Assembly: GCA_019115145.1 (NCBI GenBank)
Contig: DXED01000041.1
Coordinates: 62,001 to 126,000 of the forward strand
Source: Claveliimonas intestinigallinarum
GTDB taxonomy: Bacteria; Bacillota; Clostridia; Lachnospirales; Lachnospiraceae
Reading direction: 5' to 3'
Length of the DNA stretch: 64,000 nt
The position numbers and the translations under genes were made by a program. Below are positions 16,813-24,879 of the stretch, piece after piece (position 1 is the stretch's first letter; each line of letters starts with the position of its first letter). The notes below the pieces were generated by a model that saw only the letters and a program-made list of their open reading frames with translations, ran no database searches and was not told the origin of the DNA.

Positions 16813-17349
16813 ATGCGCAGTTATGGGAAAATATTCCTGCCCCTGTGCCTGGCGGGCTTTGTAGGAGGAATTCTGTACGCCAACACAGGGGCCCGGGATC
16901 ATATACTGGCGGCGGGCATTTTCAGCGATTATTTTCTGGAGCAGTACACCCAGGCGGAGATCCAGACGCAGGACTATTTCTGGTACATCCTGTCGGTCCG
17001 CGCCGGACTGCTGGGGGTTATCGCCCTGATGGGGCAGATGAAGAAGCTCCGCAGATGGATCGTGGCTGCTGTGCTCGTCTGGACAGGCTTCCTGGGCGGA
17101 CTCTTTTTTACCGCCGCTGTGATCAAGCTGGGACCTGTGGGGATCCTGTTCTGTCTGGCTGCTATTATCCCTCAGGCGCTTTTCTATATCGCCGGGTACG
17201 GAATCGTCCTCTGGTATTTCTATTCTTTCCCCAGGGCATCGTGGAATTCGGCCAAAACAGTGGGTACTATTCTGACGATTGGAGTTGGAATTATATCGGA
17301 AAGTTATTTAAATCCAATTTTTCTGAAAATATTTCTAAAAACAATTTGA
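16813..17349 (+). CDS. SpoIIM-like integral membrane protein
   Basis: 178 residues with about five hydrophobic segments (about 8-25, 58-75, 80-100, 105-130, 145-165). The beginning FLPLCLAGFVGGILYAN, the central ALFYIAGYGIVLWYF and the position between nudF and a xerD-like gene, as in Bacillus, suggest the stage II sporulation M family, part of the DMP engulfment complex with SpoIID and SpoIIP. Sequence similarity by eye is modest. GTG at 16807 is an alternative start, but the ribosome site GGGAGG (16797-16802) is only 4 bases from it and 10 from ATG 16813. Confidence 0.65.
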   Translation: MRSYGKIFLPLCLAGFVGGILYANTGARDHILAAGIFSDYFLEQYTQAEIQTQDYFWYILSVRAGLLGVIALMGQMKKLRRWIVAAVLVWTGFLGGLFFTAAVIKLGPVGILFCLAAIIPQALFYIAGYGIVLWYFYSFPRASWNSAKTVGTILTIGVGIISESYLNPIFLKIFLKTI

Positions 17350-17374
17350 TTTTTTCGTTATTTCTTCGTATAAT
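17346..17374 (+). promoter_or_regulatory. Promoter of the XerD-like gene
   Basis: TTGATT (17346-17351), 17 bases, TATAAT (17369-17374). It overlaps the stop codon of the SpoIIM-like gene and ends 28 bases before the next ATG. Confidence 0.75.
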
Positions 17375-17402
17375 TTAGAGTATACGATGGGAGATAAAGA
17401 GT

Positions 17403-18140
17403 ATGGAAAAAATAGTGTTAGAGTATGTAGAGTATTTAAAAGAAGTGAAGGGGATTTCTCTGAACACAGAGATGGCGTACAGGCGTGATCTTATGAAGCT
17501 CGTGCGTTATCTGGACTCTCAGGGAATTCATGAAGTGGCGCAGATCACGGCGACAAACCTCAACTCCTATATGCTTCACATGGAGAAACAGAAGCTGACC
17601 AATACGACTATATCCAGAAATGTGGCTTCAATCAAGGGATTTTTTAACTATCTCTTCAAAAAGAAATATATCAAAGAGGATGTGTCAGAGGGGCTGACCA
17701 GTCCAAAGATCGAGCGCAGGGAGCCGAAGAGCGCCTCCAAGGAGGATGTGGAGAAGGTTCTTGCCATTCCAAATGGAAAGACGCCAAAGCTGCTCCGGGA
17801 CAAGGCTATGATCGAGCTTTTGTATTCCACAGGAATCATGGTGGAGGAGCTTGTAAGTCTCAAGATACAGGATGTCAATCTGGAGATGGGCTATCTGCAA
17901 TGCCATTTTCCAGGTAATCAGAACGCGTACCCGATCGACAAGCAGGCGCTGAAAGCTATGAAGGCGTATCTGAAGAACGGACGGGAGCCGCTGCTCAAGG
18001 GACATGGATCGGACGTGCTTTTCCCGAATATCAGCGGCAGAAAGATGAGCAGACAGGGCTTTTGGAAGATCCTGAAGGGCTATGCCGCCAAGGCAGGCAT
18101 CGAGGGGACCATCACTCCCAGCATGCTGCGCCATTCCTGA
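17403..18140 (+). CDS. XerD-like protein lacking recombinase catalytic residues
   Basis: 245 residues against about 295 for XerD. The N-terminal SAM-like core-binding domain is intact (SLNTEMAYRRDLMKLVRYL; TTISRNVASIKGFFNYLF). The catalytic half is degenerate. The first arginine, normally in TGLRVSEL, is Met146 in TGIMVEEL. The beta-hairpin lysine region reads HFPGNQNAYPI without the usual G-K-G-x-K. The His of H-x-L-R is Ser240 in PSMLRHS (Arg243 kept). The protein stops right there, so the second His and the tyrosine nucleophile are gone. It has its own promoter and a terminator. The length recalls the non-catalytic XerD-like proteins of streptococci. It is either a repurposed DNA-binding protein or an early pseudogene. 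Confidence 0.85.
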   Translation: MEKIVLEYVEYLKEVKGISLNTEMAYRRDLMKLVRYLDSQGIHEVAQITATNLNSYMLHMEKQKLTNTTISRNVASIKGFFNYLFKKKYIKEDVSEGLTSPKIERREPKSASKEDVEKVLAIPNGKTPKLLRDKAMIELLYSTGIMVEELVSLKIQDVNLEMGYLQCHFPGNQNAYPIDKQALKAMKAYLKNGREPLLKGHGSDVLFPNISGRKMSRQGFWKILKGYAAKAGIEGTITPSMLRHS

Positions 18141-18173
18141 TGTAAAAAGAAAAGTCAGAATAACAGTAAGAGA

Positions 18174-18205
18174 GGCCGACAGTTTTGAGGACTGTCGGCC
18201 TTGTT
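18174..18205 (+). terminator. Terminator after the XerD-like gene
   Basis: GGCCGACAGT (18174-18183) pairs perfectly with ACTGTCGGCC (18191-18200), 7-base loop, followed by a TTGTT-type tract. Confidence 0.82.
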
Positions 18206-18245
18206 GCATTTCTTAAAAAAAAATCTCCAAATTCTGTGAAAGTTA

Positions 18246-18274
18246 TTGCATGTGCACAGAAAGAGAGCTATAAT
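18246..18274 (+). promoter_or_regulatory. Promoter of the iron alcohol dehydrogenase
   Basis: TTGCAT (18246-18251), 17 bases, perfect TATAAT (18269-18274), 66 bases before the start. Confidence 0.75.
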
Positions 18275-18339
18275 ATTGATAAATAATTAACAAGGTCGGC
18301 TTTGCCCGATCAATATCACAAAAAGGAGATGCAGCAGCA

Positions 18340-19521
18340 ATGAGCAGATTTTGTTTACCAAGAGACATTTATCATGGAAAGGGAAGCCTGGAGGAGCTGA
18401 AAAACCTGAAGGGCAAAAAGGCGATCCTTGTAGTGGGCGGCGGCTCCATGAAGCGCCAGGGATTTCTGGACAAGGCAGTCAATTATCTGAAGGAGGCCGG
18501 CATGGAGGTGCAGACGTTTGAGGGCGTGGAGCCTGATCCGTCTGTTGAGACTGTCATGAGAGGCGCTGAGGCCATGAGAGCCTTTGAGCCAGACTGGATC
18601 GTTGCCATGGGCGGAGGCTCACCTATCGACGCTGCCAAGGCAATGTGGGCTTTCTACGAGTATCCGGATACAACCTTCGAGGATCTGTGCATCCCCTTTA
18701 ATTTCCCGGAGCTGAGACAGAAAGCGAAATTTGCGGCGATCCCCTCCACATCGGGAACAGCTACAGAGGTTACAGCATTTTCCGTTATCACAAACTATCA
18801 GACCGGCGTAAAATATCCGCTTGCTGACTTTAACATCACACCGGACATCGCCATTGTCGACCCGGATCTCGTAGCCGGGCTTCCTGTAAAACAGGTTGCC
18901 TATACAGGAATGGACGCGCTGACACACGCCATTGAGGCCTATGTGTCCACGCTTCACGGACCATTTACAGATCCTCTTGCCCTGCAGGCCATTGAGATGG
19001 TGCTGGACTATCTGCCTGCATCTTACAACTGCAACATGGAGGCGAGAGAGCAGATGCACTATGCGCAGTGCCTGGCCGGAATGGCATTTTCCAACGCTCT
19101 CCTGGGCATTGTCCACTCCATGGCACACAAGACAGGCGCCGCCTTCTCAACAGGACATATTCCCCACGGCTGCGCAAACGCCATCTATCTGCCCTACGTA
19201 ATCAAATACAATGCGAAGGATGAGACGGCGGCCAAGAGGTATGCGGAGATCGCCCGCAGAATGGGACTTCCGGGAACATCAGAGAAGGCGCTCATCAACA
19301 GCCTCTGCGAGAAGATTGATGAGTTCAACGTGAGACTGAACATCCCGAAGACGCTGAAGGACTTCGGTATCAACGAGGATGAGTTTAAGGAGAAGGTTGC
19401 GAAGATTGCGGAGCTGGCAGTGGGAGACGCGTGCACAGGCTCCAACCCGCGTGCCATCGACCCGGCTACAATGGAGAAGCTTCTCACCTGTACATACTAT
19501 GGAACAGAGGTTGATTTCTAA
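18340..19521 (+). CDS. Iron-containing alcohol dehydrogenase
   Basis: 393-residue group III (Fe-dependent) alcohol dehydrogenase that reduces aldehydes to alcohols with NAD(P)H. The nucleotide-binding GGGSPIDAAKAM (about 92-103), STSGTATEVT, and the metal-binding region are clear: DALTHAIEAY supplies an Asp and His, and GIVHSMAHKTGAAFSTGHIPHG supplies further His ligands. It fits the butanol/1,3-propanediol/lactaldehyde dehydrogenase cluster; the true substrate cannot be read from sequence. It is monocistronic, between its own promoter (18246) and a hairpin at 19553, which suggests separate redox-linked control. Confidence 0.93.
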   Translation: MSRFCLPRDIYHGKGSLEELKNLKGKKAILVVGGGSMKRQGFLDKAVNYLKEAGMEVQTFEGVEPDPSVETVMRGAEAMRAFEPDWIVAMGGGSPIDAAKAMWAFYEYPDTTFEDLCIPFNFPELRQKAKFAAIPSTSGTATEVTAFSVITNYQTGVKYPLADFNITPDIAIVDPDLVAGLPVKQVAYTGMDALTHAIEAYVSTLHGPFTDPLALQAIEMVLDYLPASYNCNMEAREQMHYAQCLAGMAFSNALLGIVHSMAHKTGAAFSTGHIPHGCANAIYLPYVIKYNAKDETAAKRYAEIARRMGLPGTSEKALINSLCEKIDEFNVRLNIPKTLKDFGINEDEFKEKVAKIAELAVGDACTGSNPRAIDPATMEKLLTCTYYGTEVDF

Positions 19522-19552
19522 AAAATCTTACAGCGGATCGCAGGATCAAGCG

Positions 19553-19590
19553 GACGGGCGCCCATTAAAAGGCGCCTGTCTCATTTCAGA
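19553..19590 (+). terminator. Probable terminator after the alcohol dehydrogenase
   Basis: GACGGGCGCC (19553-19562) pairs with GGCGCCTGTC (19571-19580) with one G-U and an 8-base loop. Only a weak T-tract (TCATTTC) follows. Confidence 0.6.
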
Positions 19591-19628
19591 TTATTAAAAC
19601 AAATTAAAACAAATTCAGTGATAAATTA

Positions 19629-19657
19629 TTGCTATTTCTCTATGTTTGGATTATTAT
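19629..19657 (+). promoter_or_regulatory. Possible nfnAB promoter
   Basis: TTGCTA (19629-19634), 17 bases, TATTAT (19652-19657), in a very AT-rich gap 32 bases before the start. Confidence 0.5.
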
Positions 19658-19688
19658 AAAATAAGTTTGATGATTAGGAGGATGCAAG

Positions 19689-20576
19689 ATGTATAAGATA
19701 CGGAAAGCTGAAAAACTGGCTGATAAGATCTATCTTATGGATGTGGAAGCACCGCGTGTCGCAAGGCACTGTGAGCCAGGGCAGTTTGTGATAGTGAAGT
19801 TGGACGAAAAGGGAGAGCGAATTCCTCTGACGATCTGTGACTATGACAGGGAGGAAGGAACTATCACCATCGTGTTCCAGACAGTTGGCGCGTCTACAGA
19901 GAAGTTTGCAGCCCTGAAGGCGGGAGATGCGTTCCAGGATTTCACAGGACCTCTCGGATGTCCCTCAGAGCTGGTCCATGAAGATATAGAGAGCCTGAAG
20001 CAGAAAAAGATCCTCTTTGTGGGAGGCGGCGTTGGATCCGCTCCTGTTTATCCCCAGGTAAAATGGCTGAAGGAGCACGGTGTTGACGCGGATGTCATCA
20101 TCGGCGCCAAGACAAAGGATATGCTCATCCTGGAGGATGAGATGAGAGCTGTGGCCGGAAACTACTACCCCTGTACAGACGATGGTACATACGGCCATGC
20201 GGGTATGGTTACGACCATGGTCGAGGAGCTGGTAAACGAGGGAAAGAAATATGACCTGTGCGTGGCCATCGGACCGGTGATCATGATGAAGTTTACCTGT
20301 CTGCTCACAAAGAAGCTGGGCATCCCGACTGTTGTCAGCATGAACCCTATCATGGTGGACGGAACCGGCATGTGCGGCGCCTGTCGTCTCCACGTGGGCG
20401 ACGAGATCAAGTTTGCCTGTGTGGACGGACCGGAATTTGACGGACATCTTGTGAATTTTGATGAGGCGATGAAGAGACAGCAGATGTACAAGACCCAGGA
20501 GGGCCGGGCTCTGCTGAAATTACAGGAAGGCGATACCCATCATGGCGGATGCGGCAACTGTGGAGGTGACGAATAA
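19689..20576 (+). CDS. nfnA: NfnA-type ferredoxin-NADP reductase subunit (SudB family)
   Basis: 295 residues, homologous to dihydroorotate dehydrogenase electron-transfer subunits. The FAD-binding barrel (REGQF-like CEPGQFVIVKL, then IPLTICDYD) is followed by an NAD-binding domain (LFVGGGVGSAPVYPQVK) and a [2Fe-2S] site near the C-terminus (DGTGMCGACR and FACVDGPEF). A Cys-rich tail GGCGNCGGDE ends it. With the next gene it forms the electron-bifurcating NADH-dependent reduced ferredoxin:NADP oxidoreductase, making NADPH from NADH and reduced ferredoxin. The stop TAA and the nfnB ATG share one base, so the two are translationally coupled. Confidence 0.9.
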   Translation: MYKIRKAEKLADKIYLMDVEAPRVARHCEPGQFVIVKLDEKGERIPLTICDYDREEGTITIVFQTVGASTEKFAALKAGDAFQDFTGPLGCPSELVHEDIESLKQKKILFVGGGVGSAPVYPQVKWLKEHGVDADVIIGAKTKDMLILEDEMRAVAGNYYPCTDDGTYGHAGMVTTMVEELVNEGKKYDLCVAIGPVIMMKFTCLLTKKLGIPTVVSMNPIMVDGTGMCGACRLHVGDEIKFACVDGPEFDGHLVNFDEAMKRQQMYKTQEGRALLKLQEGDTHHGGCGNCGGDE

Positions 20577-21964
20577 TGGCAGATATGTTAAAGAGAGTTC
20601 CTGTCAGAGAGCAGGATCCAAAGGTAAGAGCGACAAACTTTGACGAGGTTTGCTATGGATATAACAAGGAAGAGGCAATGGAGGAGGCATCCCGCTGCCT
20701 GAACTGCAAGAACGCAAAATGTATCCAGGGATGTCCGGTGTCTATCAATATCCCGGGATTTATCGCAAAGGTGAAGGACGGGGATATCGAGGGGGCCTAC
20801 AAGGTGATCGGAGAGTCCTCCGCCCTGCCGGCCATCTGCGGGCGGGTATGTCCCCAGGAGTCCCAGTGTGAGTGCAAATGTATCAGGGGTATCAAAGGTG
20901 AGCCTGTATCCATCGGAAAGCTGGAGCGCTTTGTCGCTGATTACGCCCTTGAAAATGATATCAAGCCCCAGAAAGCGGAGAAGATGAACGGCCACAAGGT
21001 GGCTGTCATCGGTTCCGGCCCGTCAGGTCTTACCTGCGCCGGCGACCTTGCCAAGCTGGGCTACGATGTGACTGTGTTTGAGGCCCTCCACGAGCTGGGC
21101 GGCGTGCTTGTATACGGTATCCCTGAATTCCGTCTTCCCAAGGAGAAGGTGGTAAAGAAGGAGATTGAGAAGGTCAAGGAGCTGGGCGTGAAGTTTGAGA
21201 CTAACGTTGTGATCGGCAAGTCCACTACCATTGACCAGCTCATGGAGGAGGAAGACTTTGAGGCTGTGTTTATCGGCTCAGGAGCCGGACTTCCTATGTT
21301 CATGGGCATCCCGGGAGAGACGGCCAACGGCGTCTTCTCTGCCAACGAGTATCTGACAAGAAGCAACCTGATGAAGGCCTTTGACGACTCTTACGACACT
21401 CCTATTGCCGCAGGTAAGAAGGTGGCGGTTGTAGGCGGCGGAAACGTGGCCATGGATGCGGCCAGAACAGCACTGCGGCTCGGCGCTGACGTGCACATCG
21501 TATACCGCCGGAGCGAGGCAGAGCTTCCCGCCAGAGTGGAAGAGGTTCACCACGCAAAGGAAGAGGGCGTTGTGTTCAACCTGCTGACCAACCCGAAGGA
21601 GATCCTTGTGGATGAGAACGGATGGGTGAAGGGCATGAAGGTGATCAAGATGGAGCTTGGAGAGCCGGACGCCTCCGGAAGACGCCGTCCTATCGAGATC
21701 CCGGGCTCCGAGTATGAGATCGAGCTGGATACAGTGATCATGGCTCTTGGCACGACACCGAATCCGCTGATCGCTTCCACCACAAAGGGGCTGGAGACAA
21801 ACAGGAGAAAATGTATCGTGGCTGAAGAGGAGAACGGCCAGACATCAAAGGCCTGCGTATTTGCCGGCGGAGATGCGGTCACAGGAGCTGCCACGGTCAT
21901 CCTCGCCATGGGCGCAGGAAAGGCAGGAGCCAAGGGTATCCACGAGCTGCTGTCACAGAAATAG
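20576..21964 (+). CDS. nfnB: NfnB-type subunit (GltD/glutamate synthase small-chain family)
   Basis: 462-residue flavoprotein. The N-terminal domain binds two [4Fe-4S] clusters through CLNCKNAKC...GCP and CGRVCPQESQCECKC. Two dinucleotide folds follow: VAVIGSGPSGLTCAGDLA for FAD and VAVVGGGNVAMDAARTALRLG for NADPH, and the C-terminal GGDAVTGAATVI completes the FAD site. These proteins are often labelled NADPH glutamate synthase (homotetrameric), but the adjacent nfnA and absence of a large GltB subunit make the transhydrogenase NfnAB much more likely. The genes overlap by one base and end at the terminator at 21984. Confidence 0.9.
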   Translation: MADMLKRVPVREQDPKVRATNFDEVCYGYNKEEAMEEASRCLNCKNAKCIQGCPVSINIPGFIAKVKDGDIEGAYKVIGESSALPAICGRVCPQESQCECKCIRGIKGEPVSIGKLERFVADYALENDIKPQKAEKMNGHKVAVIGSGPSGLTCAGDLAKLGYDVTVFEALHELGGVLVYGIPEFRLPKEKVVKKEIEKVKELGVKFETNVVIGKSTTIDQLMEEEDFEAVFIGSGAGLPMFMGIPGETANGVFSANEYLTRSNLMKAFDDSYDTPIAAGKKVAVVGGGNVAMDAARTALRLGADVHIVYRRSEAELPARVEEVHHAKEEGVVFNLLTNPKEILVDENGWVKGMKVIKMELGEPDASGRRRPIEIPGSEYEIELDTVIMALGTTPNPLIASTTKGLETNRRKCIVAEEENGQTSKACVFAGGDAVTGAATVILAMGAGKAGAKGIHELLSQK

Positions 21965-21983
21965 ACTGAAAAGTGAACTGATC

Positions 21984-22026
21984 GGGAGAGGAATTCGGGT
22001 TAGCCCGGCCCTCTCCCTTTTTTTGT
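21984..22026 (+). terminator. nfnAB terminator
   Basis: GGGAGAGG (21984-21991) pairs with CCTCTCCC (22010-22017), with a small inner CGGG/CCCG stem in the loop, followed by seven or more T. Confidence 0.9.
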
Positions 22027-22063
22027 TTTATTTTGTGTGGGTGAACAGGAGGAGACAGAATAG

Positions 22064-22543
22064 GTGAAGATCACAGTGATCACAGTGGGAAAGATAAAGG
22101 AAAAGTATCTGAAGGATGCCATCGCCGAGTACAGCAAGCGGCTTGGCCGCTACTGCAGGCTGGAGATCATAGAGGTGGCGGATGAGAAGACGCCGGACCA
22201 GGCCAGCGAGGCGGCAGAGGAAAGTATCCGCGCAAAAGAGGGAGAGCGTATCATGAAGCATATAAGAGAAGACATGTACGTGATCACTCTTGAGATTGCG
22301 GGAAAAATGCTCTCCTCCGAGGAGCTGGCGGACAAGATCAATGCCCTTGGGCTGTCCGGCAAGAGCAGCATTGCCTTTGTCATCGGCGGTTCCATAGGGC
22401 TTGCCAGAGAGGTGATGGCAAGGTCGGACTTTGCCCTCAGCTTTTCGAAGATGACCTTTCCCCACCAACTCATGCGGGTCATCCTGCTGGAGCAGGTGTA
22501 CAGGAGCTACAGGATTATCAATGGGGAGCCATATCATAAGTAA
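22064..22543 (+). CDS. rlmH: RlmH, 23S rRNA pseudouridine-1915 N3-methyltransferase
   Basis: 159 residues, the normal size. SPOUT-class SAM methyltransferase acting on the 70S ribosome at helix 69 of 23S rRNA. Family marks: MKITVITVGKIKEKYL start, YVITLEIAGKMLSSEELA, FVIGGSIGLA (knotted SAM loop), FSKMTFPHQLMRVILLEQVYR and the C-terminal INGEPYHK that closes the active site. The start is GTG 22064; GGAGGAG is about 13 bases upstream. It is separated from nfnAB by a terminator, so transcription is independent. Confidence 0.96.
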   Translation: MKITVITVGKIKEKYLKDAIAEYSKRLGRYCRLEIIEVADEKTPDQASEAAEESIRAKEGERIMKHIREDMYVITLEIAGKMLSSEELADKINALGLSGKSSIAFVIGGSIGLAREVMARSDFALSFSKMTFPHQLMRVILLEQVYRSYRIINGEPYHK

Positions 22544-22626
22544 GTGCGGTTTTTCGTATTTGGTTGTAATATGGTATGGGTGGTGAGCTTTCAGAGCGAT
22601 GATTGGAATTTGGGGGTGTGCAGAGA

Positions 22627-23154
22627 ATGTTTGAAGGATTTGATTTTACAAACTTTTGGGAAGACAGTGAGTACGCGCTGAAAGAATATGTCAGCGAAAT
22701 GCCTTCTGATGAACTGATCGCCAGCGTTGAGCAGGAATTGGGCTACAAGCTGCCAGCTTCTTATATTTGGCTGATGAAGCAACATAACGGAGGTATTCCG
22801 GTCAACACCTGTTTCCCTACTGATCAAACTACCAGTTGGGCAGATGACCATGTAGCTATTACGGGAATTTTTGGTATTGGAAGAGAGAAAGCATATTCGT
22901 TATGTGGAGAGTTTGGAAGTCAGTTTATGATCGAAGAATGGGAGTACCCTGCTATCGGAGTGGCTATTTGTGACTGCCCCAGTGCCGGACATGATATGAT
23001 TTTTCTGGATTACCGGGAGTGCGGCCCAGACGGGGAGCCCAAAGTAGTGCATGTGGATCAGGAGTGGGACTACAAAATCACTCCTTTGTCAGATAGCTTT
23101 GAGAAATTTATCCGCGGCCTTGTAAACGAAGAGGATTTTGAGTTAGAAGATTAA
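22627..23154 (+). CDS. SMI1/KNR4 (SUKH) family protein, likely immunity protein
   Basis: 175 residues. The pattern PSDELIASVEQELGYKLPASYIWLMKQHNGG is the SUKH signature (helix, lpxxy, n-G-g), followed by GIFGIGRE, then the beta-rich core and C-terminal SFEKFIRGLV. SUKH proteins are best known as immunity proteins of contact-dependent or polymorphic toxin systems. ATG 22627 is preferred over an upstream TTG at 22603 because GGGGGTG lies 9 bases before it. The gene is AT-richer than its neighbours, suggesting acquisition. No toxin gene is adjacent. A SUFU-type immunity gene lies 1 kb downstream. Confidence 0.8.
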   Translation: MFEGFDFTNFWEDSEYALKEYVSEMPSDELIASVEQELGYKLPASYIWLMKQHNGGIPVNTCFPTDQTTSWADDHVAITGIFGIGREKAYSLCGEFGSQFMIEEWEYPAIGVAICDCPSAGHDMIFLDYRECGPDGEPKVVHVDQEWDYKITPLSDSFEKFIRGLVNEEDFELED

Positions 23155-23384
23155 CCACTATTGAAGATTAGATATGGACGTGAGAATAAATACATTAACA
23201 GCATAAATGTTATACAGGAAAAGGGGATTTGAAGGAAAGACCCTGCGAATGGGATGGTCCGGGAATGTCAAACTTGACAACCAATAAAATCTTCGATTAG
23301 TTATATGCCAACAGCTGCGTATGAATTGGCCTATGCCGGAGGGGCATATCAGGAGAGACGCATCACAGGAAGGGACGCTGTAAT

Positions 23385-24107
23385 ATGAAGGTTACAGGAA
23401 CAAAATGCTACGTACAGATTGAAGATGATGCCGGGAATATCGCAAGATTTGACGGGGAAGTCTGCTTTGGAGAATTTTGCGCGTTGGCTGACTCGATCGA
23501 ATGGGTCCGGCACAGCGGTGAGGCGACTGAGCAGGACAGGATTGACCTGATTTATCAGGCGACACGATATGGAAAAGACACTGGCACCAGAATACTCTTT
23601 TTCAGCTCCGATGGTCAGGTGATGTTTGAAGACGAGCTTGGACTGAAAACGGAGGTATACTGTTCCAAAACGTATCTGGTCATCGTGGCCGTGGTGGTCG
23701 TGTCCCTGCTTTTCCCTGCTCTTCTCATAGCTGTGCTGGATGTCGCAAGTCTGAAATTCACCATAGGGTTAGGCGTTGTGACTGTTCTCCTGGCCAGTCC
23801 ATTCCTTGTCTGGGCGCTTCAGATATGGAGATTCAGGATCACAGCCGAGGGGGCTGTCGTAACGGTCAGGCCTGCGGCAGGAAGAACCTGGCAGTTTTCT
23901 GCGTCCGATATAACCAGGGTTGTCCGGAAGGTTAAGATGGACTCCTGCTGGGAGATGGTACAAAAGGTCAGATTTTACACAAAAGATAAGCGTGTGTCGC
24001 TAAATCAGACCATGACAGGTATTGAGGACATGGACGCATATCTTCTGCGGCATGTTGACGCGAAAAGGATCACTACCAAAAAAAGAGATGAGGGAGGTAT
24101 TGCATAA
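23385..24107 (+). CDS. Unknown two-helix membrane protein
   Basis: 240 residues that I do not recognise. An N-terminal soluble part (about 1-90) is beta-rich with alternating charges. Two adjacent membrane helices span about 97-115 and 122-145 (LVIVAVVVVSLLFPALLIAVL; FTIGLGVVTVLLASPFLVWAL). The C-terminal 90 residues look like a small PH-like beta domain (FRITAEGAVVTVRP..., ITRVVRKVKMDSCWEMVQKVRFY). Both soluble parts should face the cytoplasm. The stop overlaps the start of the SUFU gene by one base, so the pair is translationally coupled and probably works together. The 230 bases upstream (23155-23384) show only short palindromes. Confidence 0.6.
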   Translation: MKVTGTKCYVQIEDDAGNIARFDGEVCFGEFCALADSIEWVRHSGEATEQDRIDLIYQATRYGKDTGTRILFFSSDGQVMFEDELGLKTEVYCSKTYLVIVAVVVVSLLFPALLIAVLDVASLKFTIGLGVVTVLLASPFLVWALQIWRFRITAEGAVVTVRPAAGRTWQFSASDITRVVRKVKMDSCWEMVQKVRFYTKDKRVSLNQTMTGIEDMDAYLLRHVDAKRITTKKRDEGGIA

Positions 24108-24766
24108 TGACGAGAGAGGAATATGTGGAAAGAATGGAGAAGGAGGATGACTGGGCTCCTGGGTGGGATGCGATTGACAGGGAATTTGACCGCCTGTATC
24201 CCGGACAGGAGCCTGCCCACTACGCCACAAATATCCAGGCAAGAGCCATTTTCGGAGGCGATAATTACCTTGACGGCTACTCGATTTATGAGTCTCAGAA
24301 AGGGTATCAGCATATAGTCACATACGGGATGAGTGAGCTCTATGCGGATGAGGAGGCCTTTGGGGGCGAGTACAGCAGATGGGGCTATGAGATGACCATA
24401 AAGCTGAGAGAAAACAGCGCGGAGGATTGTCTCTGGTCACTGGACATGCTGTCAAATCTTGCGCGATATACATACACAACGGAAAGATTTTTTGAGGCGG
24501 GCGAATGTGTGCCCGGGAACGGAGCTTCTCTTCACATAGGGACAGATTCGCTCATAACTGCACTTCTTATTGTCAATGATACCTCTGCGCAGACACTGGA
24601 CACCCTGCACGGCAAGGTGGAATTTATCCAGTTTGTGGGAATAACGGAGGAGGAGCTGAATTTCATAAGAGAAGACAGCGGTAATATTTCTCTTCTGATA
24701 GAGAAAATGAAGAAGGATAACCCGGAACTGATAACGGATATGGACAGGAAAACTTCGTATCTGTAG
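24107..24766 (+). CDS. Suppressor-of-fused (SUFU) domain protein, immunity type
   Basis: 219 residues. The DGYSIYESQKGYQHIVTYGMSELY stretch (about 52-75), the GGEYSRWGYEMTIKL strand and LDMLSNLARYTYTTERFF match bacterial suppressor-of-fused domain proteins. In bacteria this fold is a recurrent immunity protein of polymorphic toxins. It is coupled by a one-base overlap to the upstream two-helix membrane protein. No toxin with an RHS, YD-repeat or LXG architecture is in the window. The domain call rests on recognisable motifs and length; the immunity role is inferred from the family and the neighbouring SUKH gene. Confidence 0.75.
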   Translation: MTREEYVERMEKEDDWAPGWDAIDREFDRLYPGQEPAHYATNIQARAIFGGDNYLDGYSIYESQKGYQHIVTYGMSELYADEEAFGGEYSRWGYEMTIKLRENSAEDCLWSLDMLSNLARYTYTTERFFEAGECVPGNGASLHIGTDSLITALLIVNDTSAQTLDTLHGKVEFIQFVGITEEELNFIREDSGNISLLIEKMKKDNPELITDMDRKTSYL

Positions 24767-24879
24767 AGGCAGACAGAGATTTGAAGATATTTTACAAGCC
24801 CTCCGGCCATGCCCTGTGCTACAATAGAATGGCTGAATAAAATGCAAGATCCTGAACAGGGGTTAATGGGAGGCGGGCT

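Noticed and set aside
20576..21964. Annotation as glutamate synthase small subunit
   Set aside because: No large GltB gene is adjacent, and the coupled upstream SudB/NfnA-type gene points to the bifurcating transhydrogenase instead.
23155..23384. Search for a toxin or small RNA between the SUKH gene and the membrane protein
   Set aside because: Only short palindromes (GTCAA/TTGAC near 23267 and TATGCC/GGCATA near 23332); no open frame or terminator-like hairpin.
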